DNA of 64,000 bases from Roseomonas aerilata DSM 19363 (GTDB taxonomy: Bacteria > Pseudomonadota > Alphaproteobacteria > Acetobacterales > Acetobacteraceae), in NCBI RefSeq assembly GCF_000711725.1, contig NZ_JONP01000003.1:240276-304275 (forward strand), written 5' to 3'. Below the pieces are notes generated by a model that saw only the letters and a program-made list of their open reading frames with translations, ran no database searches and had not been told where the DNA came from. Positions 32,798 through 41,929 of the stretch are shown in pieces. The translations under genes were made by a program, and so were the position numbers. The stretch's first letter is position 1. Every line of letters begins with the position of its first letter.

Positions 32798-33613
32798 ATG
32801 CCCGACGCCCTTCCCCCGCCGAACCCGGCGCTTGGCACCGACAAGATGCTCTCCAGGAAGGAGGGCGGCGTCGGCTGGATGATCTTCAACAACCCCGAGC
32901 GCCACAACGCCGTCTCGATGGAGATGTGGACCGCGGCGGAGAAGATACTTGCCGATTTCGCCGCCGATCCCGCGATCCGCGTGGTGGTCGTGACCGGCGC
33001 GGGCGGCAAGGCCTTCGTCTCCGGCGCCGACATCTCGAAGTTCGAGAGCGAGCGCTCTTCCAAGGAGGCGGTGGACGCCTACCAGGTGCAGACCGCGAAG
33101 GTCTATGACGCGCTGGCGGACTTCGCGAAGCCCACCATCGCCGCCATCCGCGGCCACTGCATCGGCGGCGGCAGCGCGCTCGCGGTGTGCTGCGACCTCC
33201 GCATCTGCACCGAAAAGTCCTCCTTCGGCATCCCCGCCGCGAAGCTCGGCCTCGGCTATCCGCTGAAGGGCATCCGCCGCCTTGTCGAGATCGTCGGCCC
33301 CTCCTTCGCGAAGGAGATGTTCTTCACCGCCAAGCGCTTCACCGCCGAGGACGCGCGGGTGATGGGCCTGGTGAACCGCGTGGTGGCCGACGACGCGCTG
33401 GAGGCGACCATCGCCGACTACGCCACCACCATCGCCGGCAACGCGCCGCTCACGGTCGATTCCGTGAAGGCCATCGTGGGCGAGGCGCTCAAGGCCCAGC
33501 CCGACGAAGCCCTCTGCGCCCGCCTCGTCGCCGAGTGCTTCGCCAGCGAGGACTACATCGAGGGCCGCCGCGCCTTCATGGAGAAGCGCCCGCCGCAGTT
33601 CCAGGGGCGCTGA
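32798..33613 (+). CDS. Enoyl-CoA hydratase/isomerase family protein
   Basis: This is a 271-residue crotonase-fold enzyme that acts on acyl-CoA. The oxyanion hole is formed by KAFVSGADISKFE and by GHCIGGGSALAVCCDLRI. The general acid/base Glu positions of true hydratases seem altered (SFGIPAAKLGLGYP), so hydratase versus isomerase or decarboxylase cannot be decided. It starts 8 bases after the CoA transferase stop and shares the operon. Together they suggest activation of an acid to its CoA ester followed by hydration or isomerisation. Confidence 0.85.
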   Translation: MPDALPPPNPALGTDKMLSRKEGGVGWMIFNNPERHNAVSMEMWTAAEKILADFAADPAIRVVVVTGAGGKAFVSGADISKFESERSSKEAVDAYQVQTAKVYDALADFAKPTIAAIRGHCIGGGSALAVCCDLRICTEKSSFGIPAAKLGLGYPLKGIRRLVEIVGPSFAKEMFFTAKRFTAEDARVMGLVNRVVADDALEATIADYATTIAGNAPLTVDSVKAIVGEALKAQPDEALCARLVAECFASEDYIEGRRAFMEKRPPQFQGR

Positions 33614-33683
33614 ACCGCAAGGGGCGCCTCCCGCCAGGTCCCGCGCTAGACGGGACGGGGGCCGCCCGACAGGGAGGAAAACA

Positions 33684-34658
33684 GTGATCAACCGTCGCAG
33701 CCTGCTCGGCGCCGGGGGCCTCGCCCTCGCGCTGCCCGCCATCCACGCCCGCGCCCAGGAGGCCTGGCCGAGCAAGCCCATCCGCATCGTCGTGGGCTTC
33801 GCCGCCGGGGGCGCCACCGACATCAGCACGCGGGTGATGCAGCCTAAGCTCACCGCCCTGCTCGGCGTGCCCGTGGTGATCGACAACCGCCCGGGCGCCG
33901 GCGGCAACCTGGCCACGGAAACGGTGGTGCGCTCGCCCCCGGATGGCAGCACCTTCCTCATGGGCACGATCGGGGCGCTGGCCATCAACCCCAGCCTCTA
34001 CGCCAGCCTCCCCTTCGATCCCCAGGCGGACCTGACGCCGGTCGCCATGGCGGGGAACGTGCTGAACGTGCTCGTCGTGCCGACGGACCGGCCCTGGAAG
34101 AGCGTGGCCGAGCTGATCGCCGCGGCGAAGGCGCGGCCGGACACCATCACCTACGGCTCGTCCGGCGTCGGTGGTGCGGGGCATCTGGCGGGCGCTCTGC
34201 TGGACCGGATGGCGGGCATCAGCACCGTCCACGTGCCCTATCGCGGCGGCGGGCCGATGATGACGGATCTGATCGGCGGCAAGGTGGACTACGCCTTCTC
34301 CACGGCGCCCACCGCGCTTCCCCAGGTGCAGTCCGGGCGGCTGCGGCTGCTGGCGGTGCCCACCGCCCAGCGCATCCGCGCCCAGCCCGATGTGCCCGCG
34401 GTGGCCGAGACCCTGCCGGGCTACGAGGTGCAGAACTGGTACGCGCTGGTCGGGCCGAAGGGCCTGTCCCCCGCGATTGTAACCCGCATGAACGCCGCCA
34501 TGCGCGAGGCGCTGGCCGACCCCACCGTGTCGGCCTCCCTGGAAGGGCAGGGGGTGGAGCCGCTGCCCAGCTCGCCCGAGGAACTCGCCCGCTTCATCCG
34601 GGAGGAGACGGAGAAGTGGGCGCCGATCGTACGCGCAACGGGCGCCAGGGTGGAGTAG
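33684..34658 (+). CDS. Bug/TctC-family periplasmic solute-binding protein
   Basis: This is a 324-residue exported receptor of tripartite tricarboxylate (TTT) transporters. The start MINRRSLLGAGGLALALP gives a twin-Arg-like signal ending near HARAQ. Family marks are WPSKPIRIVVGFAAGGATD and VVIDNRPGAGGNLATE, then VHVPYRGGGPMMTDLIGG. A GTG start with AGGGAGGAAA upstream is used. It binds a carboxylic acid, probably the substrate of the surrounding enzymes. No TctA/TctB membrane genes are present in this window, so the receptor may share a distant permease. Confidence 0.9.
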   Translation: MINRRSLLGAGGLALALPAIHARAQEAWPSKPIRIVVGFAAGGATDISTRVMQPKLTALLGVPVVIDNRPGAGGNLATETVVRSPPDGSTFLMGTIGALAINPSLYASLPFDPQADLTPVAMAGNVLNVLVVPTDRPWKSVAELIAAAKARPDTITYGSSGVGGAGHLAGALLDRMAGISTVHVPYRGGGPMMTDLIGGKVDYAFSTAPTALPQVQSGRLRLLAVPTAQRIRAQPDVPAVAETLPGYEVQNWYALVGPKGLSPAIVTRMNAAMREALADPTVSASLEGQGVEPLPSSPEELARFIREETEKWAPIVRATGARVE

Positions 34659-34662
34659 AGAG

Positions 34663-35445
34663 ATGGATCTCGGAATGCGCGGCCGCCGCGCGCTCGTCAT
34701 CGGCGGTTCCTCGGGCATCGGCCTCGCCACGGCGGGGCTGCTGCTGAAGGAGGGCGCGGAGGTCACCATCGCCGGGCGCGATTCCGGGCGGCTGGACGCG
34801 GCGCGCGCGCAGCTCCAGGCGGAGACGGGCACGGCGCCCGCCACCGCGGTCCTCGACCAGTCCGACCCCGCCGCGCTTGCGGCCTTCATCGCCGGCATGG
34901 GCGAGGTGCCGCTGCACGCACTCGTCTGCGCCGCCGGCGGCAGCCGCCGCAGCGCCTTCGAGGACCTGACGGACGAGGCCTGGCTGGAGAACTACGAGTT
35001 CAACATCCTCGGCACCGTCCGTGCCGTGCGCGCCTTCCTGCCGGCGCTGCGCCGGGCGGGTGACGCGCGCGTGGTGCTGCTCGGCGCCGTTTCGGCCCGC
35101 CAGCCGACGGCGCACCAGGTGGTGTCGAACGTCCACAAGGCCGGCGTGCTCGCGCTCGCCAAGACGCTGGCGATCGAACTGGCGCCGGACGGCATCGCGG
35201 TGAACAGCGTCTCCCCCGGCCGCGCGCTCACGCCGCTGTGGCAGAACCGCGCCGCGCAGATGTCGCGCGACGAGGGCATCAGCGAGGCAGAAGTCCTCGC
35301 CCGCGCCTCCGCCGACATCCCCATGCGCCGCTTCGGCACGGCTGAGGAGGTGGCGGTGATGGTCGCCTTCCTCGCGGCCCCCGTCGCCGCCTATGTCACG
35401 GGGCAGGGGGTGGCGGTGGATGGCGGCTGGCAGCGCGCGGTGTGA
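34663..35445 (+). CDS. SDR-family oxidoreductase with altered active site
   Basis: This is a 260-residue Rossmann-fold protein with nucleotide motif VIGGSSGIGLA and the second motif CAAGGS. The active-site region reads GAVSARQPTAHQVVSNVHKAG: the catalytic Lys and Ser are there, but the usual Tyr four residues before Lys is Ser. The C-terminal VTGQGVAVDGG is standard. Loss of the Tyr suggests altered chemistry or a non-catalytic role, although some SDRs have substitute residues. It lies 4 bases after the Bug gene and closes the operon. Confidence 0.85.
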   Translation: MDLGMRGRRALVIGGSSGIGLATAGLLLKEGAEVTIAGRDSGRLDAARAQLQAETGTAPATAVLDQSDPAALAAFIAGMGEVPLHALVCAAGGSRRSAFEDLTDEAWLENYEFNILGTVRAVRAFLPALRRAGDARVVLLGAVSARQPTAHQVVSNVHKAGVLALAKTLAIELAPDGIAVNSVSPGRALTPLWQNRAAQMSRDEGISEAEVLARASADIPMRRFGTAEEVAVMVAFLAAPVAAYVTGQGVAVDGGWQRAV

Positions 35446-35452
35446 CGCCCGC

Positions 35453-36436
35453 TCAGCGGTTGCGGTCTTCCTTCACCAGGAACCCCGTCACGTAGCGCGC
35501 GACGCCCTCCTCCAGCGAGGTCATCGGCGCGTTGTAGCCGGCGCCGCGCAGCTTCGAGATGTCGCCCTCCGTCCAGTACTGGTAGCGGCCGCGCAGCTTC
35601 TCGGGCATCGGAACGTATTCGATCTCGGGCGGCCGTCCGAGCGCGGCGAAGACCGCGCGCGCCATGTCGGCGAAGCTGCGCGCCCCGCCCGAGCCGATGT
35701 TGTAGAGGCCGGAAGGCGCGCTCCCCCGCAGCAGCCAGAGCATGACGTCGCAGAGGTCGTCCACATGGACGAAGTCGCGCGACTGCCCGCCGTCCTCGAT
35801 GTCCGGCCGGTCGGAGGCGAAGAGCCGCGCGGGCTCGCCGCGCAGCACGGCCTCGGTGATGTTGAGGGCGGCGCTCGTCATGCCGTGCTTGTGGTACTCG
35901 TTGGGGCCGTAGACGTTGAAGAACTTCAGCCCGTACCAGCGCGGCGGGGTGGGGCGCCCCGCCTCCACCTCGCGCGCCACGCGGCGGTCGAAGACGTGCT
36001 TGCTCCAGCCATAGAGGTTCAGCGGCTGAAGCCCTGCCAGGAATTCCGGCGTGTCGCGGTCGAGGAAGCCGGCATCGCCATTGCCATAGGTTGCGGCGGA
36101 GGAGGCGTAGATCAGCGGCACGCCCGCGGCCGTGCAGTGCCGCCACAGCATGAGCGAGGCGGCGAAGTTGTGCTCCATCACCTCGTCGCCGTCGGCCGCC
36201 GTCGTGTCGGAATTGGCGCCGAGATGGATGACGGCTTCGAGCGCGGGCGCGTTCCGCAGCCAGTCGCGCAGCGCGTCGATCGGCACGAAGTCGGCGAATT
36301 CGTGCCGGCGCAGGTTCCGCCACTTCTCGCCCGTGCCCAGCGCGTCGCAGATCACCACCTCGGTCACGCCCGCCTCGTTCAGCCGCGCGAGCAGGTTGGA
36401 CCCGATGAACCCCGCGGCTCCCGTCAGCAGTATCAC
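35453..36436 (-). CDS. hldD: ADP-glyceromanno-heptose 6-epimerase
   Basis: This 327-residue SDR-type epimerase converts ADP-D-glycero- to ADP-L-glycero-manno-heptose, the donor for the LPS inner core. The NAD(P) motif is GAAGFIGSNL. The acceptor residues are SSAATYG and the YxxxK motif in YGWSKHVFD. Substrate-binding segments FFNVYGPNEYHK and SRDFVHVDDLCDVM are characteristic of HldD. It pairs functionally with hldE at 42679, some 6 kb away on the same strand. The gene converges with the SDR gene. Confidence 0.93.
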   Translation of the reverse strand: MILLTGAAGFIGSNLLARLNEAGVTEVVICDALGTGEKWRNLRRHEFADFVPIDALRDWLRNAPALEAVIHLGANSDTTAADGDEVMEHNFAASLMLWRHCTAAGVPLIYASSAATYGNGDAGFLDRDTPEFLAGLQPLNLYGWSKHVFDRRVAREVEAGRPTPPRWYGLKFFNVYGPNEYHKHGMTSAALNITEAVLRGEPARLFASDRPDIEDGGQSRDFVHVDDLCDVMLWLLRGSAPSGLYNIGSGGARSFADMARAVFAALGRPPEIEYVPMPEKLRGRYQYWTEGDISKLRGAGYNAPMTSLEEGVARYVTGFLVKEDRNR

Positions 36437-36563
36437 GGCGCGACCCTCCTCGATCTCGCGGCGGGCCCGCTCTAAGAGGGGCGCCGAAGCCGGCCCTTTT
36501 ACAGCCCCGGCCCGGTGGCACCACCCCGCCCGGCCCCATCCCCCACCGCGTGGAGGCGGACAG

Positions 36564-37688
36564 ATGAGCGGTGCCCCTGTCAGCAGCGCGGCCTCCCTTC
36601 TCGCTTGGCTGCGTGAGGAGGCTTGGCCGCTCTGGCTGGAGCATGGCGTGGACCGGGCGCGCGGCGGGTTTCACGAAGCCCTGGACCTGCGGACCCTGCA
36701 AAGCCCCGAGCCCTTCCGCCGCCTGCGCGTCGCCGCGCGGCAGGTCTATGTCTTCTCTCAGGCCCATCGCTTCGGCCTGACACGCGCGGGGGAGGCGGTG
36801 GAACTCGGCATCGCCTTCCTGCGGGAAAGGGCACGGAGGGCAGATGGCGGCTACGCCCGCCTCTTCGACCTCGAGGGCCGCGTGACCGACGCGCAGCGCG
36901 ACCTCTACGACCACGCCTTTGTGCTTCTCGCCCTCTCCAGCGCCGCGCGGGTGCTGCCGGCGGCCCCGTTGCGGCAGGAGGCGCTGGCGCTGCTCCGCTA
37001 CCTCGACGGCCACCTCGCCCATCCCCTCGGCGGCTATGCGGAGGGCCTGCCACCGAGCCTGCCGCGGCGCCAGAACCCGCATATGCACCTGCTGGAAGCG
37101 CTGCTCGCCGCCGCCGAGGCCTTCGGCGACGACCTCTTCCTCCACCGCGCGACAGGGTTGGTGGACCTCTTCCTCACCCGCTTCCGCGACCCCCGCACGG
37201 GCAGCCTGCCGGAATACTATGCGGAGGACCTGACGCCGGAGCGGGAAGGGGGCCGGCACGTGCTGGAAGCCGGCCACCACTGCGAATGGGTCTGGCTGCT
37301 CGGCTGGCACGCGCGGCTGGTGGGGGAACGCCCTGACGTCGCCGAGGCGATGGCAGGGCTGCTTCGCTTCGTGGACCGCTACGGGATCAACCCGCGCCTC
37401 GGCACGCTCTACGACGAATTGTGGAGCGACGGCGCCGTGAAGGCCGCCGGCTCCCGCCTCTGGCCGCAGACGGAGCGCCTGAAATCGGAGGCCTTGCGCC
37501 CAGGCGCAACGGCGACGGGCTTCGCAAGTGCCGCGGCTGCCCTGCGTCGGCATCTCGACGGCGCCCCGCCCGGCCTCTGGCACGAGCGCCTGGACGAGCA
37601 CGGCCGCCCCAGCGGCGAGCCCGCGCCCGCCAGCAGCCTCTATCACCTCACGGCCGGCATCCTCACCGCCGCTGAGGTGGTCGGCTGA
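36564..37688 (+). CDS. AGE-family sugar epimerase/isomerase
   Basis: This 374-residue alpha6/alpha6-barrel protein belongs to the N-acylglucosamine 2-epimerase family, which includes YihS-like and mannose isomerases. Marks are DRARGGFHEALDL, ARQVYVFSQAHRFG, DLYDHAFVLLALSSAAR and EAGHHCEWVWLL with the catalytic His region, then WPQTERLKSEALR. The substrate is not predictable. GGAGG lies 7 bases before the ATG at 36564. The frame is open to 36132 but that part is antisense to hldD. Its place beside hldD suggests cell-surface sugar metabolism. Confidence 0.85.
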   Translation: MSGAPVSSAASLLAWLREEAWPLWLEHGVDRARGGFHEALDLRTLQSPEPFRRLRVAARQVYVFSQAHRFGLTRAGEAVELGIAFLRERARRADGGYARLFDLEGRVTDAQRDLYDHAFVLLALSSAARVLPAAPLRQEALALLRYLDGHLAHPLGGYAEGLPPSLPRRQNPHMHLLEALLAAAEAFGDDLFLHRATGLVDLFLTRFRDPRTGSLPEYYAEDLTPEREGGRHVLEAGHHCEWVWLLGWHARLVGERPDVAEAMAGLLRFVDRYGINPRLGTLYDELWSDGAVKAAGSRLWPQTERLKSEALRPGATATGFASAAAALRRHLDGAPPGLWHERLDEHGRPSGEPAPASSLYHLTAGILTAAEVVG

Positions 37689-38408
37689 TCACCCTACCCG
37701 CAACAGGGTCGGCCCGTGCCGCCGCAGCCAGTCCTGCGCCGCCTCCCGGTGCGGGGTCAGGCGGGCGACATGGGCCCAGAAACGGTCGGAGTGGTTCAGC
37801 TCCCGCAGGTGCCCGACCTCGTGCGCCACGACGTAGTCGAGCACCCAGTCCGGCGCCATCACCAGCCGCCAGGAGAAGGCGAGCGTGCCGTCCGGTGCGC
37901 AGCTTCCCCAGCGGGAGCGCGTGTCCTTCAGCACGATCCGCCGGATCTTCACCCCCAGCGAGGCCGCGTGCCCTGCCGCCAGCACGGCAATCCGCCGCTT
38001 CGCCTCCGCCTTGAGGAAATCGCCCACCCGGCGGGTGAGAAAGGCCTTGTCCCCGGCCACCACGATCTCGCCGTTCCAGAGAATGGCGGGGCCGCGGGCG
38101 GTGGGGTCGTGGCGGATCACGTGCGGCACGCCGCCCAGCGGCACGGCCTGCCCCTCGGCCAGCGGCACGGCGGGCGCCAGGCTGCCCAGCCGCTCCTTCA
38201 CCCAGGCCGCATGGGTGTTCAGCAACGCCATCCCGGCGCGCCGACCAGAGCGCGGCGGCAGGGTCACCACCACCTCCCCCGCGCGGGGATCGATCCGCAG
38301 CGAGACCCGCCGCGCGCGCGCCGAACGGTTCCAGCGCACCGGCGTTGGCGTGGGCAGGGCCAGCGGGTGGGCACGCAGGGGAACGACCTCGGTCTCGTTA
38401 TGTTCCAT
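37689..38408 (-). CDS. YgjP-like (DUF45) zinc metallopeptidase
   Basis: This 239-residue protein has the zincin motif HEVGHLRELNH, and downstream FWAHVARL, as in the YgjP/WLM-like family. The conserved RWGSCAPDGTLAFSWRLVMAP lies before it. No signal peptide is seen, so it is probably cytoplasmic. Its physiological role is unknown; eukaryotic relatives (Wss1, SPRTN) repair DNA-protein crosslinks. The ATG at 38408 is the start that matches the family. The gene overlaps nothing real, but converges with the AGE epimerase directly at its stop. Confidence 0.8.
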   Translation of the reverse strand: MEHNETEVVPLRAHPLALPTPTPVRWNRSARARRVSLRIDPRAGEVVVTLPPRSGRRAGMALLNTHAAWVKERLGSLAPAVPLAEGQAVPLGGVPHVIRHDPTARGPAILWNGEIVVAGDKAFLTRRVGDFLKAEAKRRIAVLAAGHAASLGVKIRRIVLKDTRSRWGSCAPDGTLAFSWRLVMAPDWVLDYVVAHEVGHLRELNHSDRFWAHVARLTPHREAAQDWLRRHGPTLLRVG

Positions 38409-38471
38409 GGAAAGAGAATGGACCCTCCCCAGGGTCCGGTTCAACGACTTGACAGCGGCAAGGATGATCCC

Positions 38472-39614
38472 GTGGAACATGCGGCGCAAAAATCTGCCGA
38501 TTACAATGGGTTGACTGCCGGTTCTTCCCGCATTGCCTTCGCCCAGGCCCTGCGCGGCCTGGCCGCCGTCTCCGTCCTGCTGAGCCACTACACCCAGCAC
38601 TTCTGGACCAACCGGACGACGGCCGGCGCCCTCGTCGGCGCGCCGATCTGGGACGGGCCCTCACCCGGCGTGCTCGCCCTCCACCTCGCCCTGCCACCGG
38701 GCTTCGCGGGGCACTTCGGCGTGGCCGTCTTCTTCCTCATCAGCGGCTTCGTCGTGCCGCTTTCCCTTATCGGACGGGGGAGGGCGGGCTTCGCGCTCGG
38801 GCGGGTGCTGCGGATCTGGCCGACCTATGCGGCAGGGCTCCTGGTCACCATGGCCGCCGTCTGGGCCTGCGCGCGGCACTTCGGCAACCCCGTGCCCTTC
38901 GGGATCGGCCAGTGGCTGGCCCACCTGCTGTTCGTGCAGGACGTGCTGGGCCTGCCGACGATCGACGGCATCAGCTGGACGCTCGCTATCGAGGTCCGCT
39001 TTTACCTGCTCTGCCTGCTGATCGCCCCCGCGATCCGGGCCGGGGCGGTGCGGCCGCTGCTCGTCGCGGGCCTGGTCCTGGCAGGCCTCTCGGCGGTCGC
39101 GGCTGCCATTCCCTGGCCGCCGGGTGGGCAGGCAGCGCGCGAGGAATTGGCGCTGAGCGCGCAGATGATCACCTTCATGCTCGTCGGCACGGTCTTCGCG
39201 GCCTTTCACCGGGGTACGGCCGGTGGCGCGGCCTGTCTCGGCACCGGCGCGGCGCTGCTCGGCCTCTTCGCGCTGCAATGGGCGGGCGGGATCATGGGCT
39301 GGCAGACGGTGCCGGGGCTGACCGCCTATGGCTGCGCCCTCGCCCTGTTCGGCGGTCTCTTCGCCATCCGCCACCGCATCCGGCGCGTCCCAGCGCCGCT
39401 CGATGCGCTCGCCCGGATCAGCTACCCGCTCTATGTGGTGCACGCGGTGGCCGGCTACGCGGTGATGCACTTGCTGCTGGAGGCCGGTGCCCCGGCCTGG
39501 GCCGCCATCCTGGCAACGACAGCCCTCGCACTCGCCGCCGCGACGCTGCTGCACCTGCTGGTGGAGGTCCCGACCCAGCGGGCCGGGCATCTCGTCAGCC
39601 GGGGTGAGCCTTGA
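38472..39614 (+). CDS. Acyltransferase family 3 membrane protein
   Basis: This is a 380-residue integral membrane acyltransferase (OafA/NodX-like) with about ten helices. It contains AFAQALRGLAAVSVLLSHYTQHF with the catalytic His, GHFGVAVFFLISGFVVP, and ISWTLAIEVRFYLLCL. Such enzymes O-acylate surface polysaccharides or peptidoglycan. A GTG start at 38472 follows AAGGA by 8 bases; the start is less certain than the fold. It diverges from the metallopeptidase gene with a 63-base gap. Its 3' end overlaps the cupin gene on the opposite strand by 20 bases. Confidence 0.85.
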   Translation: MEHAAQKSADYNGLTAGSSRIAFAQALRGLAAVSVLLSHYTQHFWTNRTTAGALVGAPIWDGPSPGVLALHLALPPGFAGHFGVAVFFLISGFVVPLSLIGRGRAGFALGRVLRIWPTYAAGLLVTMAAVWACARHFGNPVPFGIGQWLAHLLFVQDVLGLPTIDGISWTLAIEVRFYLLCLLIAPAIRAGAVRPLLVAGLVLAGLSAVAAAIPWPPGGQAAREELALSAQMITFMLVGTVFAAFHRGTAGGAACLGTGAALLGLFALQWAGGIMGWQTVPGLTAYGCALALFGGLFAIRHRIRRVPAPLDALARISYPLYVVHAVAGYAVMHLLLEAGAPAWAAILATTALALAAATLLHLLVEVPTQRAGHLVSRGEP

Positions 39615-39918
39615 ACTCGATCTCCACGAAGGAGAAGGGCTCGGTCCCGCCGTTGATCACGTTGTGCTCCACCCCCGGCGGGCGGGAATAGGAGACGCCC
39701 GCGCGGATGGTCGCCTCCCGCGTGGCGCCGCCGGGTTCCTCCAGCGTCATCGTCCCGTCCGTCACGGGCACGACGAGATAGGCCCAGCCGTGCCGGTGCC
39801 AGCCCGTCTCCGAGCCGGGCGGGAAGTCCCAGCGCGTGACGCGGGAGGTCTCGTCATCCACCTGCACCGTGGAGACGGCGGGGATGCGGCAGCGCAGCGG
39901 CTCGGACGCGGCACTCAT
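39595..39918 (-). CDS. Small cupin protein
   Basis: This 107-residue single-domain cupin has the metal-ligand motif GSETGWHRHGWAYLVVPVTDG and the second motif RPPGVEHNVIN. It probably binds a metal. Its substrate is unknown. Its start overlaps the stop of the DapA-like gene in an ATGA (39915-39918), so the two are translationally coupled. It is the last gene of a three-gene operon and its 3' end overlaps the convergent acyltransferase gene. Confidence 0.85.
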   Translation of the reverse strand: MSAASEPLRCRIPAVSTVQVDDETSRVTRWDFPPGSETGWHRHGWAYLVVPVTDGTMTLEEPGGATREATIRAGVSYSRPPGVEHNVINGGTEPFSFVEIEFKAHPG

Positions 39919-40862
39919 TCGGCGGCCAGGGACATGCCGTACTCGGCCAGGCCGGGAAGGGGCAGGGCGCCGGTCCCCTGCCAGGCCTGCCAGACCGCAT
40001 CCGCCTGGGCCGGCGAGAGGCGGGTGTTCGGCGGGCGGATATGGCGCCAGGCCTCGTCGTTCGTGCTGCGGGCGAGGACCTCGCGCAGCCCCGCGATCAG
40101 CGGCACGGAACTGGCCGCGGCGCGGCCGGCCTTCAGCACGGCCTGGGCGGCATCCGCCTCCGGCCCCGTCCGCTTCGAATAGACCACCTGGGAGAAGCGG
40201 GCGACGATATTGGCCGCCGCCGTGATGCAGCCGGCCGCGCCGATGGCCAGCATCTCCTGCAGCAGGTTGTCCGCGCCCGGATAGACCTCGAAGCCGCGGG
40301 AGGCGAAGGCCTCGATGAAGCCGCGGGCCTGGGCGGGATCGCCCGTGCTGTCCTTCACGCCGCGCACCACGCCCGGGAAGGCATCCAGCAGCCGCCCGAC
40401 GAGCTCGAGGGAGAGGGGCACCGCCGACTGCGCGGGGAAGTGGTAGAGATAGAAGGCGAGCCCGCTGCCGCTGCGCTCGATCACCTCCGAGAAATAGGCG
40501 TAGAGCCCCTCGTCTGTCGGGTTCTTGTAGTAGAAGGGCGGCAGCACGAGCACGCCAGGGCAGCCGAGGTCGCGAGCGTGGCGCGACAGCTCCACCGTGT
40601 CGGAAAGGTTGGTGGTGCCCGTACCCGGCATCAGCCGCGTTACCGGCACGTCGTTCTGCACGAGAGATTCCAGGACTACCCGGCGTTCCTTGAGGCCGAA
40701 CGAATTCGCCTCCCCGGTGGTGCCGAGCACGCCCAGCCCGTCGCAGCCATTCGCCAGCAGCCACTTCGCGTGGGCGGCTGTACGGACATGGTCGGGCGAG
40801 AGGTCGGCGTGCACCGCCGTGATCAGCGCGGCGTTCACGCCGCCGTAGAGGGCCTTGGTCAT
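39915..40862 (-). CDS. Dihydrodipicolinate synthase/N-acetylneuraminate lyase family protein
   Basis: This 315-residue class I aldolase-fold protein has [10 protein letters not shown], the Tyr in FYLYHFP and the Schiff-base Lys in RGVKDSTGD. It is likely a DapA-family aldolase on a keto acid (for example a sugar-acid or 4-hydroxy-2-oxo acid); true lysine-pathway DapA is less probable from the context. It overlaps the YcgN-like gene upstream (ATGA at 40859-40862) and the cupin gene downstream (ATGA at 39915-39918). Confidence 0.88.
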   Translation of the reverse strand: MTKALYGGVNAALITAVHADLSPDHVRTAAHAKWLLANGCDGLGVLGTTGEANSFGLKERRVVLESLVQNDVPVTRLMPGTGTTNLSDTVELSRHARDLGCPGVLVLPPFYYKNPTDEGLYAYFSEVIERSGSGLAFYLYHFPAQSAVPLSLELVGRLLDAFPGVVRGVKDSTGDPAQARGFIEAFASRGFEVYPGADNLLQEMLAIGAAGCITAAANIVARFSQVVYSKRTGPEADAAQAVLKAGRAAASSVPLIAGLREVLARSTNDEAWRHIRPPNTRLSPAQADAVWQAWQGTGALPLPGLAEYGMSLAAE

Positions 40863-41383
40863 CCCGTCTTCCTCCTCGTCTGCCGGACCGCTTCCGCCGC
40901 CCGCTGTGCCGCCACCTTGGGCGCGGCGCGCCGGCCTGGCCAGCGGCCGGGCCATGTCACGACATGATCTTCCAGCGCCCCAGCGTCGCGTTCCGAAACG
41001 ACACGGTCGCGGACGGAGATGCCGGCGCGATGGACGCTTTCCGGATCCCCCGAAACCAGCGGGTGCCAGTCCGGCAGGTCCTGCCCGTGGGCGAGGAGGT
41101 GGTAGGCGCAGGTGGGCGGCAGCCAATCCAGCTCCGGCACCATCTTCGCCTTCAGCTGCACGCAGTCCGGCACGTGGTCGCGCCGGTTGGCGTAGTCGCG
41201 GCAGCCGCAGCCCTGGGGATCGAGCATGCGGCAGGCGACGTTGGTGAAGTGGACCCTCTCGGTGTCCTCGTCGCGGATCTTGTGCAGGCAGCAGCGCCCG
41301 CAGCCGTCGCAGAGGGATTCCCACTCGGCGCGCGTCATCGCGGAGAGGGATTTCCGCTTCCAGAAGGGGAGGTTATCGGCCAC
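40859..41383 (-). CDS. YcgN-family Cys-cluster protein (UPF0260)
   Basis: This 174-residue protein has the Cys-rich motif [13 protein letters not shown] and further Cys in [15 protein letters not shown] and [10 protein letters not shown], as in the UPF0260/YkgJ-like zinc or iron-sulfur group. The biochemical function is unknown. A GTG start at 41383 with GGGAAG upstream gives the family's usual [15 protein letters not shown] beginning. It is the first gene of the operon with the DapA-like and cupin genes. It diverges from mmcB across the palindrome at 41431-41446. Confidence 0.85.
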   Translation of the reverse strand: MADNLPFWKRKSLSAMTRAEWESLCDGCGRCCLHKIRDEDTERVHFTNVACRMLDPQGCGCRDYANRRDHVPDCVQLKAKMVPELDWLPPTCAYHLLAHGQDLPDWHPLVSGDPESVHRAGISVRDRVVSERDAGALEDHVVTWPGRWPGRRAAPKVAAQRAAEAVRQTRRKTG

Positions 41384-41430
41384 CCGCTTCCCTACACCCG
41401 GCGGGAGGGGCAGGTGAAGCTTGACCTGTC

Positions 41431-41446
41431 TCACGACTCGTCGTGA
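41431..41446. promoter_or_regulatory. Palindrome between ycgN-like gene and mmcB
   Basis: TCACGAC-TC-GTCGTGA has perfect 7-bp arms and overlaps a TTGACC box at 41421-41426 that could serve as a -35. It lies 10 bases before the mmcB start. Not the GTTC-N7-GTTC SOS box. Confidence 0.4.
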
Positions 41447-41455
41447 ATCCGGCCG

Positions 41456-41929
41456 ATGCCGCTGGACCTGACCATCCCCGAGCGCACGGCCTCCACCTGC
41501 CGCGCGGCCATGCGCTTCTGTGCCCGCAACCGCTGGGCGCCGCTCGCCGAGATGCCCATCCCCTGCGGGCGGCGGCTGGACATCATGGCGCTCACCCCGG
41601 AAGGCTGCCTCTACGCCATCGAGGTGAAATCGGGACCCCGCGACTTCCTCTCGGACAACAAGTGGCACGAGTACCGCGACTGGTGCGACCGGCTCTACTT
41701 CGCCGTCGATTGCGACTTCCCGCAGGAACTCATCCCCGAGGAGATCGGTCTGATCGTCAGCGACGGCTTCGACGCCGTGATGGTGCGCGACACCGAGCAC
41801 AAGGCGCTGGCGGGCGCGCGGCGAAAGTCGCTCATGCACCGCTACGCCGTGCTGGCGGCCGGACGCCTCGCCGCCCTCTGCGATCCCGTGGGTTCGCAGG
41901 AGATGCGCGCCGCGCTGCTCTGCGAGTAG
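41456..41929 (+). CDS. mmcB: MmcB family DNA repair protein
   Basis: This 157-residue protein is of the DUF1052/MmcB family. In Caulobacter MmcB helps survive mitomycin C damage. It has a PD-(D/E)xK nuclease-like core: GRRLDIMAL, then [18 protein letters not shown], and [11 protein letters not shown] with the active-site-like Asp, Glu and Lys. It is cytoplasmic. The Caulobacter gene is SOS-induced, but no GTTC-N7-GTTC box is visible directly upstream here. A palindrome (41431-41446) lies in its promoter region instead. Confidence 0.9.
   Translation: MPLDLTIPERTASTCRAAMRFCARNRWAPLAEMPIPCGRRLDIMALTPEGCLYAIEVKSGPRDFLSDNKWHEYRDWCDRLYFAVDCDFPQELIPEEIGLIVSDGFDAVMVRDTEHKALAGARRKSLMHRYAVLAAGRLAALCDPVGSQEMRAALLCE

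Noticed and set aside
39915..40862. Lysine-pathway dapA
   Set aside because: Context with cupin and Cys-cluster genes and divergence from typical DapA point to another aldolase of the family, so no symbol is given.
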